Notes: generated by a model from the letters alone, not told the origin. A stretch of 64,000 nucleotides of DNA from Pelomonas sp. Root1444 (GCF_001426885.1 NZ_LMFP01000013.1:236659-300658), one strand, 5' to 3'. Shown: positions 6,755 to 15,707, numbered from the stretch's first letter. Program-made: numbers and translations.

Positions 6755-8895
6755 GGCAGCGGCAGCAGGCCTTCGGCGCGCACGGTCCAGGCGCCGTCCT
6801 TGGGGAAGCCGGGCGCGGGGCCGGCCGGTGCGCCGTCCCAGCCGCCGGCCATCAAGCCCAGCGCCATCAGGTAGGCGGCGTTGGTGGGCAGGTAGGCCAC
6901 GGCGCCCTCGGGGTCGCGCGGGCGGCGGCTGTAGCCGCTGGGCATGAAGCGGGCCGCGGGCGACGTGTTGGCGAGGATGGCGACGGCCCGCTCCGGTTCG
7001 CCCAGCCTCGCGGCGGTGAGCGCGCCCTGCCCCATCTGCCAGCTGACCCAGCCGCCATCGGCACCGCGCTGCTCATGCACCGCGTGGAAGGTGCGGCGCG
7101 CCGTCTCGATGTCGACCTTGGGCGTGGCCGGCAGGTAGCCGAGCGCCAGCAGCATGGACGACGGCGCGCCGCGCTTGCCCGGGCCGAACAGGTCGCGGAT
7201 GCCGGCGATCTCCAGGTAGCGGCCGTCCTGCTGCGGCAGCGGCGCGAGGTGGTCGATCACGTCGGCCCAGTGCGGCTCGGGCGGCAGGCCCAGGCGCCCG
7301 CGCCACTGCTGCGCGACACGCAGGCCCCAGTGCCAGAACGCGAGCTCGAAGGTCGGGTCGCGCACCAGTTCGGCGGAGGTGCTCTCGCTGACGTTCTTCA
7401 GCGGCGGGCCGAGGTGGTAGATGCCGGTGGCGGCGTCGCGTTGCGCGAATGAAGCGAGGAACTTCGCCGACTCGAACACCATGTCGCCATAGCGCTGCAG
7501 CGTCTGGCGCGTCGGCTTGGCGCGGTAGACCAGCTCGGCCAGGTAGATGGGGTTGGGCTGGTTCCAGATGATGTAGGGGTTGATGCCGCCAGGCGTCGGG
7601 CGGCCGTCCAGGCCGGACATCTTGGGCCAGCGCACGCCATCGAAGCCCTCGGCCCTGGCCTGCGCGATGCCCTGGGGCAACTGTTTCAGGTACCAGGCCA
7701 GGCCTTTCTCCAGCAAGTCGACATGGCCCCATTGGTAGAACTGCGCGGCGTGGAAGACGTAGACCTCCGAGTTGTGCTTGCCGAACCAGCTCAGGTGCTG
7801 CAGCCCGCTCTCGGCGGGCGGGACGCTGCCGGCGTAGTTGACGCGCATCAGGTAGAGCGACAGCACGGCGCGGCGCTCGATCTCCCGGGCGCGCGGGTCG
7901 GTGGCGGCGCCGAGATCCACCATGCCGCCTTTCGTCCAGTAGTCGGCCCAGGCATGCTTGGACGATGCGAAAGTGCTGTCGACCGTCTCGTTAGGTGCGG
8001 GATGCTCGGCGTCGGCGAAGGCGGCGGTGAAGGCGATCGTGTCGCCGCTGGTCGCACGCAGGCGGAAGTCGTGCGGTGCGGCGAGCTGCGGTGTGGATGC
8101 GCTCACCAGTTCCGCCGGCGTGGACCAGCGCAACTCGGTGTCGTAGCGCGTGCCGTCGGCATGGCGGGCGATGCGGGCGCGGCCGGGCGCCACCTGCGTC
8201 AGCGTGCTCTGGTGCCGGTCGGGCTGCTCCCAGATGAAGGGCGGCTTGTGGGCAATCGAGGTGCGGTAGGCGTAGGGGAAGCGCAGCCGTACCTGCAGCT
8301 CGCCGCTGGCGATCAGCGGTGAGCGCGCCTGCACGGCCAGCACCGCGGCGCTGCCATGGGCGGCGGTCGTCACTTCCAGCGGCTGGCCGCGCACGGTCAG
8401 GCGGCTGGTGACGATGCCGGTCCAGAGGTCCAGCGTCTGGTCGATGCCGGCGATGTCTTCGGTGCGCAGCGGCTCGCCGTGCAGCGTGAAGGCGAACTGC
8501 CCCAGCGGCATGGGCTGCGGGTTCTCGCGGTAGTAGCGGCCGGCGGGGGTGTTCTGCTGCGTGGGGTAGAGGATCTGCCGGCCGTGGAAGGGCACGGGCG
8601 CCAGCGTGTCCTCGAAGCGCAGCTTGTCGGGGTTGGGGAAGCTGTGCCAGCTCCAGGTGTTGCGCGTCTCCAGCGGCAGCCCGTTGTCGTAGTAGATGCG
8701 CTCCAGCGTCTGCAGGCCGGTGACGTCGACGGTCAGCGCGAAGTCGCCGTTACCGATGGTCAGCGCCGACTCGGGATTGAGGGCCGTGTTGCGCACCATG
8801 TGGCGCGCCACCACGGCGGCGCGGTCGATGGGCTGGACGGCCTGCACGGCAGGCGCTGACACAGCGAGCAGTAGCAGCAGAAGGCGGGCGAGCAT
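6751..8895 (-). CDS. Exported six-hairpin (toroid) glycosidase, family not recognised
   Basis: This 714-residue protein starts at the ATG at 8895, which places a clean signal peptide (MLARLLLLLLAVSAPAVQA) at the N-terminus; an upstream in-frame start at 8934 would add 13 basic residues. The first half looks like a beta-rich domain (ESALTIGNGDFALTVDVTG, ending near 300). The second half looks like an (alpha/alpha)6 barrel, with HNSEVYVFHAAQFYQWGHVD, VRWPKMSGLDGRPTPGGINP and WNQPNPIYLAELVYR blocks rich in Trp, Glu and His. This arrangement recalls clan GH-L/GH-M type enzymes such as GH65 or GH95, but I cannot assign it to a named family. Between PL22 and PL10 genes, a role on pectic side chains is likely. 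Confidence 0.6.
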   Translation of the reverse strand: MLARLLLLLLAVSAPAVQAVQPIDRAAVVARHMVRNTALNPESALTIGNGDFALTVDVTGLQTLERIYYDNGLPLETRNTWSWHSFPNPDKLRFEDTLAPVPFHGRQILYPTQQNTPAGRYYRENPQPMPLGQFAFTLHGEPLRTEDIAGIDQTLDLWTGIVTSRLTVRGQPLEVTTAAHGSAAVLAVQARSPLIASGELQVRLRFPYAYRTSIAHKPPFIWEQPDRHQSTLTQVAPGRARIARHADGTRYDTELRWSTPAELVSASTPQLAAPHDFRLRATSGDTIAFTAAFADAEHPAPNETVDSTFASSKHAWADYWTKGGMVDLGAATDPRAREIERRAVLSLYLMRVNYAGSVPPAESGLQHLSWFGKHNSEVYVFHAAQFYQWGHVDLLEKGLAWYLKQLPQGIAQARAEGFDGVRWPKMSGLDGRPTPGGINPYIIWNQPNPIYLAELVYRAKPTRQTLQRYGDMVFESAKFLASFAQRDAATGIYHLGPPLKNVSESTSAELVRDPTFELAFWHWGLRVAQQWRGRLGLPPEPHWADVIDHLAPLPQQDGRYLEIAGIRDLFGPGKRGAPSSMLLALGYLPATPKVDIETARRTFHAVHEQRGADGGWVSWQMGQGALTAARLGEPERAVAILANTSPAARFMPSGYSRRPRDPEGAVAYLPTNAAYLMALGLMAGGWDGAPAGPAPGFPKDGAWTVRAEGLLPLP

Positions 8896-8968
8896 GCGGC
8901 ATGCTCGCCGAAATCGCCGCCGCGCGGCGCGCAAGCGCGTGACCGGTTGATGTGCCGCGCCGACGCCG

Positions 8969-10231
8969 TCAGCGGCTGAAGATCACGCGGCCGCCGCGCA
9001 GCGTGCACTTCACGTCTGCGAAGCGCGCGACCGACTGCGCCGGGTCGCCGTTCAGCACGACGATGTCCGCCTCCATGCCCGGCATGAGCCGCCCGTGTCG
9101 CGTGGCCTCGTTCCAGCGCTCGGCCGGCACGGTGGTCAGCGACGCGAGGATCTGCATCGGGCGCAGGCCCGCCTGCGCCAGCAGTTCGTACTCCTCGGTG
9201 GGGTCGCTGTCCTCCATGTAGTCGACGTCGGTGCCGAACAGCACCTTGCCGCCCGCGGCGGCGAAGCGCCCGAACTCGCGCACGCTGTCCTGCAGCACCG
9301 CATCGGCCGCCGGCAGCGGCAGCTTTTCCTTGGCCAGCTCGTACCGCAGCAGCTTGAGGGTGGGCACCATGTGGACGCCCGCGGCGCGCAACGCGTCCAT
9401 CAGCTCCACGGGCCACGGGCCGGGCACGCCCAGCGGCGGATGCGCCAGGATGTTCACCTGCGCCCGCAACGCCGCCCGCACGCCGTCCAGGTCGGTCGGG
9501 TGCGCGAACACCAGACGGCCGCGGCGGTGCGTTTCCGCGGCGGCCGCCTCGGCGATGTCGGCAGCCATGCGCTTGGGCGGCCGGTTGCGCTGCGGCGTCA
9601 CCAGGAACAGCTTGGTCGCCTCGGCACCGGCATCGAGGTTCTGCCGCACCGTCGCCAGCGCCGCGGGCACCGAGTCGGGCTGCGGCAGCTTGGCGAGGAA
9701 GGCCGGGTCGAAGTGGTCCAGGTAGAACGGCAGCCCCTGTGGAAACAACGGCAGGCCTGCCGTCAGCAGACGCGGCCCCTTCAACTCGCCCTGATCCACG
9801 CGCTTGCGCAAGGCGAGCGTGTTGTCGCGGTCGGATGCGATGTCGAAGGCGGTCGTGAAGCCATAACGCGTCAACAGGGCGGCCAGGCCGTCCTCCAGCT
9901 TGGCAGCCGGCGCGGCCTTCGCGTTCGCGAACGCGGTGCCGTTGAGATGCACGTGGCTGTTCTGGAAGCCGGCCATGAGCACACCGCCGTCACAGGCGGG
10001 CGCCAGCGGCGGCACGCCGGACGCCGCATCACGGGTGCCGAGGCCAACGATGCGGCCCCCGCGCACCAGCACCACGCCATCGTCGATGGGCGGTGCATCG
10101 GGGGCGGGGTACACCTTCACGCCGCGCAGCGCGCGGACGCCGGGCTCGGCGGCGTGGGCAGGTGCGACGGCCAACCCGCCACCCAGCAGGGCGGCGGCGA
10201 TCAGGGTGAGGTGCAGGCGGGCGGAAGGCAT
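8969..10231 (-). CDS. Exported metal-dependent amidohydrolase (imidazolonepropionase-like)
   Basis: This 420-residue amidohydrolase-superfamily protein has a signal peptide at about 1-27. The first metal motif is NSHVHLNG (His93, His95). Later ligands are in VFAHPTD and ILAHPP, and the catalytic Asp is in LFGTDVDY. It ends with the usual GRLMPGMEADIVVLNGDP beta-sandwich segment. Exported relatives include prolidase-like and lactonase-like enzymes of mixed specificity, so the substrate is open. It lies between the PL22 gene and the toroid glycosidase in the same orientation, with gaps of 42 and 73 bp, which suggests co-transcription; a link to pectin catabolism is not obvious. Confidence 0.8.
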   Translation of the reverse strand: MPSARLHLTLIAAALLGGGLAVAPAHAAEPGVRALRGVKVYPAPDAPPIDDGVVLVRGGRIVGLGTRDAASGVPPLAPACDGGVLMAGFQNSHVHLNGTAFANAKAAPAAKLEDGLAALLTRYGFTTAFDIASDRDNTLALRKRVDQGELKGPRLLTAGLPLFPQGLPFYLDHFDPAFLAKLPQPDSVPAALATVRQNLDAGAEATKLFLVTPQRNRPPKRMAADIAEAAAAETHRRGRLVFAHPTDLDGVRAALRAQVNILAHPPLGVPGPWPVELMDALRAAGVHMVPTLKLLRYELAKEKLPLPAADAVLQDSVREFGRFAAAGGKVLFGTDVDYMEDSDPTEEYELLAQAGLRPMQILASLTTVPAERWNEATRHGRLMPGMEADIVVLNGDPAQSVARFADVKCTLRGGRVIFSR

Positions 10232-10273
10232 GCGCCCAGCGTATCAAAGGCGACCCTGGCCACGGCGGTGTGG

Positions 10274-11554
10274 CTACGGCAGTTCGACCGCGTAGATCGC
10301 CGGCCGGCCTTCGACATTGGCGCGGTAGACCAGCCACTTGCCATCCGGCGTGAAGTGCTGGTTGGGCTCCAGCGTGTAGTCGTGTGCGCTCAGGTCGGCG
10401 ATGCGAACGGTCTCGAGCCGGCCGGGCGTGATGAGGCCGGGCACGGGCTTCTCGCGCACCACCGGCTTGAGCAGGCTGATCCACTTGCCGGCATTGCCGC
10501 CATCGCCCGAGAACTGCCGGCCGTCCGGCGACTGCGAGAAATGGTAGGACGCCTGGTCGCGCGCCACCTCATAACGCCACTGCTCACCGGTGGCGAGGTT
10601 GCGCCCCGCCAGCCAGGTCGTGCTGCCGCGCGGCATCTGCAGGTCGTACCAGACCGTGCTGCCGTCGCTGCCCCAGAACTCGTGGCCGGCAATCTCGCCG
10701 GCCATCGTGCGGGTGTGGATCTTGGTGAGCTGCGTGCCGTCCGTGCGGATGGTCCAGATGCGGTCCACCTCGTGCCAGGGGCCTTCGTGGCAGAACATCA
10801 GCAGCGTCGGGTCGCTGGGCGAGAACAGCAGGTGGTTGAGCCAGTCGGTGGCCCGGTGGATGGTCTTGCGCTCGCCGGTGCGCACCGAGACGCTGTACAT
10901 CTCCATCGGCACGCGTGCGGCCAGCCGCGCCGCCATCCACTGGCCCTTGGCCGCGGCGAAGGACAGCGGCTTGCCGTCCGGCCCCACGCCGGCGTAGCTG
11001 GGCGAGCCGGTCAGCGGGTCCCGCTTGCCCTGGCGGGCGATGTCGGGCGGCGGCGGCGATGTCTCATAGGCGCCGGCCAGCAACGTCTCGTCGGCATTGA
11101 TGGTCTGGATGCGTCCGCCGGGCAGGTCGGCGATCTTGCGCGTCCGGCCGCTGTCGAGGTCGACCGACCACACCGTGAAGGGGCCGCCCTCCTCGACCGC
11201 CGGATCGCGCGTCGTGTAGTAGGCAGCGCGGCTGCGCGGCCCGGTGAACAGCAGCCGGTCCACCCGGGCCGGCAGGACGAGGCGCGTACGCCAGGTCTTG
11301 GTGTCGGCCACGCGGATGCCCTCGGGCGTCAGGTAGATCATCAGATCGCCCTGCGGCGTGAACGGCGAGTAGTTGAAGTACAGGGCGTAGTTGCCCGGCG
11401 TGTCATCGACGCGCACGATGCGCTGGCCGGTCGAGCGGTCCTTCCAGCTGGCCGGTTCGGCTTGCGCCGCGCACGGCCCGGCCGACGCCGCAAACACGAA
11501 CGCGGCCGCCGAGGACACGAGCCGTTGCCATGCACGGGCGAATCGATGCTTCAT
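10274..11554 (-). CDS. Oligogalacturonate lyase, PL22 family, with signal peptide
   Basis: Oligogalacturonate lyase splits unsaturated digalacturonate and short pectic oligomers into keto-deoxyuronate monomers. The 426-residue protein has the seven-bladed propeller features of the family. FCHEGPWHEVDRIW and AGEIAGHEFWGSDG contain His residues of the Mn site region, and SQSPDGRQFSGDGG and NQHFTPDGKWLVYRAN follow. The ATG at 11554 is chosen over 11584 because AAGGAG lies about 8 nt upstream. That start yields a signal peptide of about 31 residues ending near CAAQA. Characterised PL22 enzymes are usually cytoplasmic, so export is unusual. Confidence 0.85.
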   Translation of the reverse strand: MKHRFARAWQRLVSSAAAFVFAASAGPCAAQAEPASWKDRSTGQRIVRVDDTPGNYALYFNYSPFTPQGDLMIYLTPEGIRVADTKTWRTRLVLPARVDRLLFTGPRSRAAYYTTRDPAVEEGGPFTVWSVDLDSGRTRKIADLPGGRIQTINADETLLAGAYETSPPPPDIARQGKRDPLTGSPSYAGVGPDGKPLSFAAAKGQWMAARLAARVPMEMYSVSVRTGERKTIHRATDWLNHLLFSPSDPTLLMFCHEGPWHEVDRIWTIRTDGTQLTKIHTRTMAGEIAGHEFWGSDGSTVWYDLQMPRGSTTWLAGRNLATGEQWRYEVARDQASYHFSQSPDGRQFSGDGGNAGKWISLLKPVVREKPVPGLITPGRLETVRIADLSAHDYTLEPNQHFTPDGKWLVYRANVEGRPAIYAVELP

Positions 11555-11669
11555 CACGGCGTCTCCTTCAGTCGATGGGCGCAAGCCGGCGCGATGTTAG
11601 GAAGCCGGCCGGCCGCGCGGGCCGCCGGGTGCACATCGCTCAACAGGATGAGCGCGCCGCGGCGGCGGG

Positions 11670-12548
11670 TCAGCCGACGCCCATCAAACTGGCCTCCAGC
11701 AACGCCACGACCATCTCGTTCATGGGCGTGGGAATGCCATGCTTGCGGCCCAGCCGGACGATGACGCCGTTGCGGGCGTCGATCTCCATGGCACGCCCCG
11801 CCAGGCGGTCCGCATGCAGCGAGTTGACGCCGGCGGGGTTGGCGCGATAACCGTCAAGGATGGCATCCTGGAGCGCGTCGTCGATGACCGCGCCTTCCGC
11901 GCGCGCCACCTCGATGGCCTCCGAGATCAACCGGCCCATCAGCATGGCCACGCCGGCATGCCTGGCAATCACGGCCGGCTTCAACAACACGGCGGAGAAG
12001 GCACCGGCCGCGTTCAGACAGAGCTTCTTCCAGGCCTCGGTCTGGAAGTCGGGGGACTCGCTCACGTCGATGCCGGTGTTCGCGAAGAGCGCGACGAAGC
12101 CCGCGCCCATCGCACCTTCAGGCACGCGCAGGCGGCCGCGGCGATGCTGGATGGCGCGCCCCGGCGCGGTTCGCAACGCGGGGATGTCCACGACCACCGG
12201 CAACAGCTGCCCGGCCGGGAAATGGGCCGCGAAGGGCTCCAGGTGCTCGACGCCGTTCTGCAGGATGGCGAGCCGGGTCGCGCTTCCCGCCAGGCCGGCC
12301 AGGCTTTGCGCGACCGTCGGCGCGTCGTACGCCTTGGTCGCCACGAGCACCCAGTCCTGGCCGCGCAGCTCGGACGCGTTGGACACCAGCGTGGGCGAAG
12401 CGCGCAGCAGGCCTTGGGGCGTCTGGACCTCGACGTCTTCGATGGCCGAGCGGGCCACGACCGTCACGCGATGCCCCGCGTGCTGGGCCAGCCAGGCCAG
12501 CACCGTGCAACCGACCGCGCCCGGGCCTACGACCGCCACCGCGGCCAT
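11670..12548 (-). CDS. 2-dehydropantoate 2-reductase family protein (PanE/ApbA)
   Basis: This 292-residue NADP-binding ketopantoate reductase-type protein has an N-terminal Rossmann motif GPGAVG (8-13). A central ILQNGVEHLE segment and the C-terminal helical domain with KKLCLNAAG, LHADRLAGRAMEIDARNG and PTPMNEM match the family, including the catalytic Lys. Strict PanE makes pantoate for coenzyme A synthesis, but several paralogues reduce other 2-keto acids. Its place inside a sugar-catabolic run makes a 2-keto sugar-acid role possible but unproven. Confidence 0.82.
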   Translation of the reverse strand: MAAVAVVGPGAVGCTVLAWLAQHAGHRVTVVARSAIEDVEVQTPQGLLRASPTLVSNASELRGQDWVLVATKAYDAPTVAQSLAGLAGSATRLAILQNGVEHLEPFAAHFPAGQLLPVVVDIPALRTAPGRAIQHRRGRLRVPEGAMGAGFVALFANTGIDVSESPDFQTEAWKKLCLNAAGAFSAVLLKPAVIARHAGVAMLMGRLISEAIEVARAEGAVIDDALQDAILDGYRANPAGVNSLHADRLAGRAMEIDARNGVIVRLGRKHGIPTPMNEMVVALLEASLMGVG

Positions 12549-12596
12549 GTCGGGCCTCCATGTCCGGCCCGGGGCCGGCGTACGCGGGCCGGCATG

Positions 12597-13208
12597 TCAG
12601 CCCTTGGCGGCGGGCTTGTGGAGGGCCTCCCCGCGCGCCAGCATCGCCACCAGTTGCTCGACGCGCCTGGCGCGCGTCTCGGGCCGGGCGGCCGTCTGGA
12701 TGCGCCACAGCACCGCATAGCGGTTGGTCGCGTTGAGGGTGGCAAAGAAGGCCTTGGCCTTGGGCTCCGCGTCCAGCGCGGCCTGCAGGTCTTCGGGTAC
12801 CGTGGAAGTGCGTGCGCCGTCGTAGGCCTGTGCCCAGCGGCCGTCGGCCTTGGCGGCCTCGACCTCGGCCAGGCCCGGCGCCTGCATGCGGCCGGCCTCG
12901 AGCAGCGCCGCGACCTTGTCGACGTTGATCTTGGACCAGACGCTGCGTGCGCGCCGCGGCGTGAAGCGCTGGAGGAAGTGCTGGTCGTCGAAGCTCTTCT
13001 TCTGGCCGTCGATCCAGCCCCAGCAGAGCGCGACCTCCACCGCCTCGGGGTAGGTGACGCTGGGTTCGGTGGCGCCCTTCTTGGCGATCTTGAGCCACAG
13101 GCCGTCGGAGGTGGCGTGATGCTTCTTCAGCCAGGTCTCGAACGCCTTGGCGTTCTTGAACAGGGCCGGGGCGGCGTCGGGTGGGCTGGTTGGCTTGGCG
13201 GCGGGCAT
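12597..13208 (-). CDS. YdeI/OmdA-family protein
   Basis: This 203-residue cytoplasmic protein has no signal peptide. It matches the YdeI/OmpD-associated family: the FETWLKKHHATSDGLWLKIAKKG segment, then ALCWGWIDGQKKSFDD, QRFTPRRARSVWSKIN, and the C-terminal LEAGRMQAPGL-to-ETRARRVEQLVAML helical part. Family members have been linked loosely to antimicrobial-peptide tolerance and stress, but no biochemical activity is established. It looks like a passenger in the sugar run, 31 bp after the SMP-30 gene and 48 bp before the PanE-like gene. Confidence 0.8.
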   Translation of the reverse strand: MPAAKPTSPPDAAPALFKNAKAFETWLKKHHATSDGLWLKIAKKGATEPSVTYPEAVEVALCWGWIDGQKKSFDDQHFLQRFTPRRARSVWSKINVDKVAALLEAGRMQAPGLAEVEAAKADGRWAQAYDGARTSTVPEDLQAALDAEPKAKAFFATLNATNRYAVLWRIQTAARPETRARRVEQLVAMLARGEALHKPAAKG

Positions 13209-13239
13209 CGCGCGAGTTTGCCGCGGGGCGCCGCGGTCC

Positions 13240-14166
13240 TCAAGCGTCGTTGAACAACGGCTCGGGCAGGTGCAGCGCCGCGGGCACCGCCATGCCGAAC
13301 AGGCTGCCCGACAGCGGGCGTGCCATCAGGTCGGCCGTGCTGAGGCCGGCGCGCGCCGTGGTGACCAGGATCTGGTCGCCGTCCGGGCCGCCGATGGCGG
13401 GGCAGGTGACATGGCTGACCGGCACCGCGTAGCGCGCCAGCAGGCGGCCGTCGGGCGCGTAACGGGCGACGGCGGCGTTGCCCCATTCGGCGTTCCACAG
13501 GCAGCCCTGGGCGTCGATGCAGGAGCCGTCCGGCTCGGCGGCGTGGACGTCCTTCTTCACGAAGAGGCGCGGCTCGCTGACGCGGGCGCTGGCCGAGTCG
13601 TAGTCGCAGACCATGATGCGGCGGGTGGGCGAGTCGCAGTAGTACATGCGCCGGCCGTCGGGGCTGAAGCAGATGCTGTTGGCGATGGCCACGCCGTCCA
13701 GCGGCAGGCGGCGCAGGCCCCGGGACATCGAGTACTGGTAGAAGCCGCCGATGGTCTGGCGCGGCTGGCCCGGCTTGCCTTCGTCCAGCGTGCCGAAGAC
13801 GAAGGCGCCGTCGCGGTCGCAGCGGCCGTCGTTGACGCGAGTGGTGGCGACTGCCGCCTCGACAGGTGCGATCTCGACCGGCTCGCCGGCGATGCTGCCG
13901 GTGGCCTGCAGGTCGGGCAGCGTGAGGCGCGCCAGGCGCTTGGCCATGCCCAGCACGAGGGCGCCGGAGCGGCCATGCACGAAGCAGCCGACCCGCTCGG
14001 GCAGGCGCACCTGCAGCGTGGCGCTGGCGCCGGGCGTCCAGGCGTAGATGCAGGCGCCTTCGATGTCGGCCCACCACCAGCGGCCGCTGGGGGCGTGCCA
14101 TTGCAGGCCCTCGCCGAGGGTGACGGCTTGGGCGAGGGTGAGGACGAAGGGATGTTCAGCTTGCAT
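13240..14166 (-). CDS. SMP-30/gluconolactonase-family sugar lactonase (candidate L-arabinonolactonase)
   Basis: This 308-residue six-bladed propeller lactonase has no signal peptide, so it acts in the cytoplasm. Metal-site residues are visible as Glu19 in TLGEGLQWH, the Asn/Asp pair in VNDGRCDRDGAF and the Asp of PDGSCIDAQGCLWNAEWG. The family hydrolyses aldonolactones. Because a sugar 1-dehydrogenase (15704-16471) lies upstream in the same run and the other three pathway enzymes are nearby, the best assignment is L-arabino-1,4-lactone hydrolysis to L-arabonate. D-galactonolactone is an alternative. Its start overlaps the upstream thioesterase gene by 11 bp. Confidence 0.85.
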   Translation of the reverse strand: MQAEHPFVLTLAQAVTLGEGLQWHAPSGRWWWADIEGACIYAWTPGASATLQVRLPERVGCFVHGRSGALVLGMAKRLARLTLPDLQATGSIAGEPVEIAPVEAAVATTRVNDGRCDRDGAFVFGTLDEGKPGQPRQTIGGFYQYSMSRGLRRLPLDGVAIANSICFSPDGRRMYYCDSPTRRIMVCDYDSASARVSEPRLFVKKDVHAAEPDGSCIDAQGCLWNAEWGNAAVARYAPDGRLLARYAVPVSHVTCPAIGGPDGDQILVTTARAGLSTADLMARPLSGSLFGMAVPAALHLPEPLFNDA

Positions 14167-14623
14167 CGGGGGCTTCCAGGCTGGCGCGCGCCTGCTTGCG
14201 GGCGAGGGCCGCGGCGTGGCGGCGGCGTTCGTCGGGGGTGAAGGGGCGCAGCGGCGCCACCGCCACCGGCTTGTTGTCGTCGCCCACGGCCACCATCGTG
14301 AAATAGCAGCTGTTGACGTGGCGGGTTTCCTGCGTGCGGATGTTCTCGGCCACGACCTTGATGCCGACCTCCATCGACGAGGTGCCGGTCATGTTGATGC
14401 TGGCCAGAAAGGTGACCAGCTCGCCGACGTGGATGGCCTGGCGGAAGATGACGCGGTCCACCGACAGCGTGACGACGTAGCGCCCCGCGTAGCGGCTGGC
14501 GCAGGCGTAGGCGACCTGGTCGAGCAGCTTGAGGATGTTGCCGCCGTGGACGTTGCCGGCGAAGTTGGCGGTGTCCGGCGTCATCAGCACGGTCATCGTC
14601 AGTTGGTGGGCGGGCAGGTCCAT
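14156..14623 (-). CDS. Acyl-CoA thioesterase, hotdog fold (YciA-like)
   Basis: This 155-residue single hotdog-domain protein resembles YciA/BACH-type acyl-CoA thioesterases. The signature NVHGGNILKLLDQVAYACASRYAG contains the conserved Asn24 and Asp35 region used for catalysis. STSSMEVGIKV-type strand residues and a basic C-terminal helix follow. The enzyme would hydrolyse acyl-CoA in the cytoplasm. It overlaps the SMP-30 gene by 11 bp and follows galM by 16 bp, so it is translated as part of the sugar operon although no sugar role is known for the family. Confidence 0.85.
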   Translation of the reverse strand: MDLPAHQLTMTVLMTPDTANFAGNVHGGNILKLLDQVAYACASRYAGRYVVTLSVDRVIFRQAIHVGELVTFLASINMTGTSSMEVGIKVVAENIRTQETRHVNSCYFTMVAVGDDNKPVAVAPLRPFTPDERRRHAAALARKQARASLEAPDAS

Positions 14624-14639
14624 GGCGGCGTCCTCGGCG

Positions 14640-15707
14640 TCAGGTGAAGCGATGCACGGTCGTGCTGCGCCAGACCTGGCCCGGCCTCAGCACCGTCGAG
14701 GGCCAATCGTCGCTGACGGCGTGGTGCGGCGAATCGGGGTTGTGCTGGGTTTCGAGACAAAGTCCATCGCCCTGGCGGTAGATGCGCCCGCCCGGGCCGG
14801 CCAGGCTGCCGTCGAGGAAGTTGCCGGAATAGAACTGCAGCGCCGGCTCGCTGGTCAGCACCTCCATGCGGCGGCCGGAGTGCGGGTCCTCCAGCGTGGC
14901 CGCGGGGCGCAGGCCGTCGGCACCGGGTTCGCCGTCGAGCAGCCAGTTGTGGTCGTAGCCCTTGGCGCGCAGCAGCTGCGGGTGGGCGTCGCGGATGCGG
15001 GCCACGATGGGCGTGGACCGGCGGAAGTCGAAGGGCGTGCCGTCGACGCTCGCATGCTGCAGCGGGATCAGGTGCTGGTCCACCTCGCTGTAGCGCGACG
15101 CGGGAATCGTCAGCCGGTGGCGCAGCACGGAGCCCTGGCCGGCGAGGTTGAAGTAGTCGTGGTGCGTCAGGTTGACGACGGTGGCGCGGTCGGTGGTGGC
15201 TTCGTAATCGATGCGCCAGGCGTTCTCGGTCGCGCTGACGGCGTAGCGCACGCGCACCTGCAGCTCGCCGGGGAAGCCTTGCTCGCCGTGCGGGCTGGTG
15301 TAGCTGAACAGCAGCGCCTGGGCCTCGCCCGGCTGCGGCTCGACGGGTTCGGCCGCCCACAGCCGGTGTCCGAAGCCCTCGGTACCGCCATGCAGGCAGT
15401 TGGGGCCGTCGTTGCGCGCCAGCGTGTGCGTCTGGCCGTCCAGCTCGAAGCTGGCACCCGCGATGCGGTTGCCGTAGCGGCCCACGATGATGCCGAACGA
15501 CGGGTTGCGGTGGACGTAGTCGTCCAGGTTGTCAAAGCCCAGCACGACGTTGCCAGCGGCACCTTGCGCATCCGGCACCCACAGGCCGGTGACGATGCCG
15601 CCCAGCGTGATGGCGGTCAGCGTCAGGCCCAGGCCGTTGCCCAGCGTGTATTCGTGGACCGCGCGCCCGTCGGGCAGCAGGCCGTACTCGACGCACTTCA
15701 TGCTCAT
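14640..15707 (-). CDS. galM: Aldose 1-epimerase (galactose mutarotase)
   Basis: This 355-residue mutarotase interconverts alpha and beta anomers of aldoses, here probably L-arabinose or D-galactose for the neighbouring dehydrogenase. Family motifs are YGNRIAGASFELDG, ARNDGPNCLHGG with the first catalytic His, NLTHHDYFNLAG with the second, and LCLETQHNPDSP with the catalytic Glu. No signal peptide is seen. The start overlaps the SDR stop by 4 bp (ATGA). A second ATG two codons later is also possible. Translational coupling to the dehydrogenase supports joint function. Confidence 0.93.
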   Translation of the reverse strand: MSMKCVEYGLLPDGRAVHEYTLGNGLGLTLTAITLGGIVTGLWVPDAQGAAGNVVLGFDNLDDYVHRNPSFGIIVGRYGNRIAGASFELDGQTHTLARNDGPNCLHGGTEGFGHRLWAAEPVEPQPGEAQALLFSYTSPHGEQGFPGELQVRVRYAVSATENAWRIDYEATTDRATVVNLTHHDYFNLAGQGSVLRHRLTIPASRYSEVDQHLIPLQHASVDGTPFDFRRSTPIVARIRDAHPQLLRAKGYDHNWLLDGEPGADGLRPAATLEDPHSGRRMEVLTSEPALQFYSGNFLDGSLAGPGGRIYRQGDGLCLETQHNPDSPHHAVSDDWPSTVLRPGQVWRSTTVHRFT

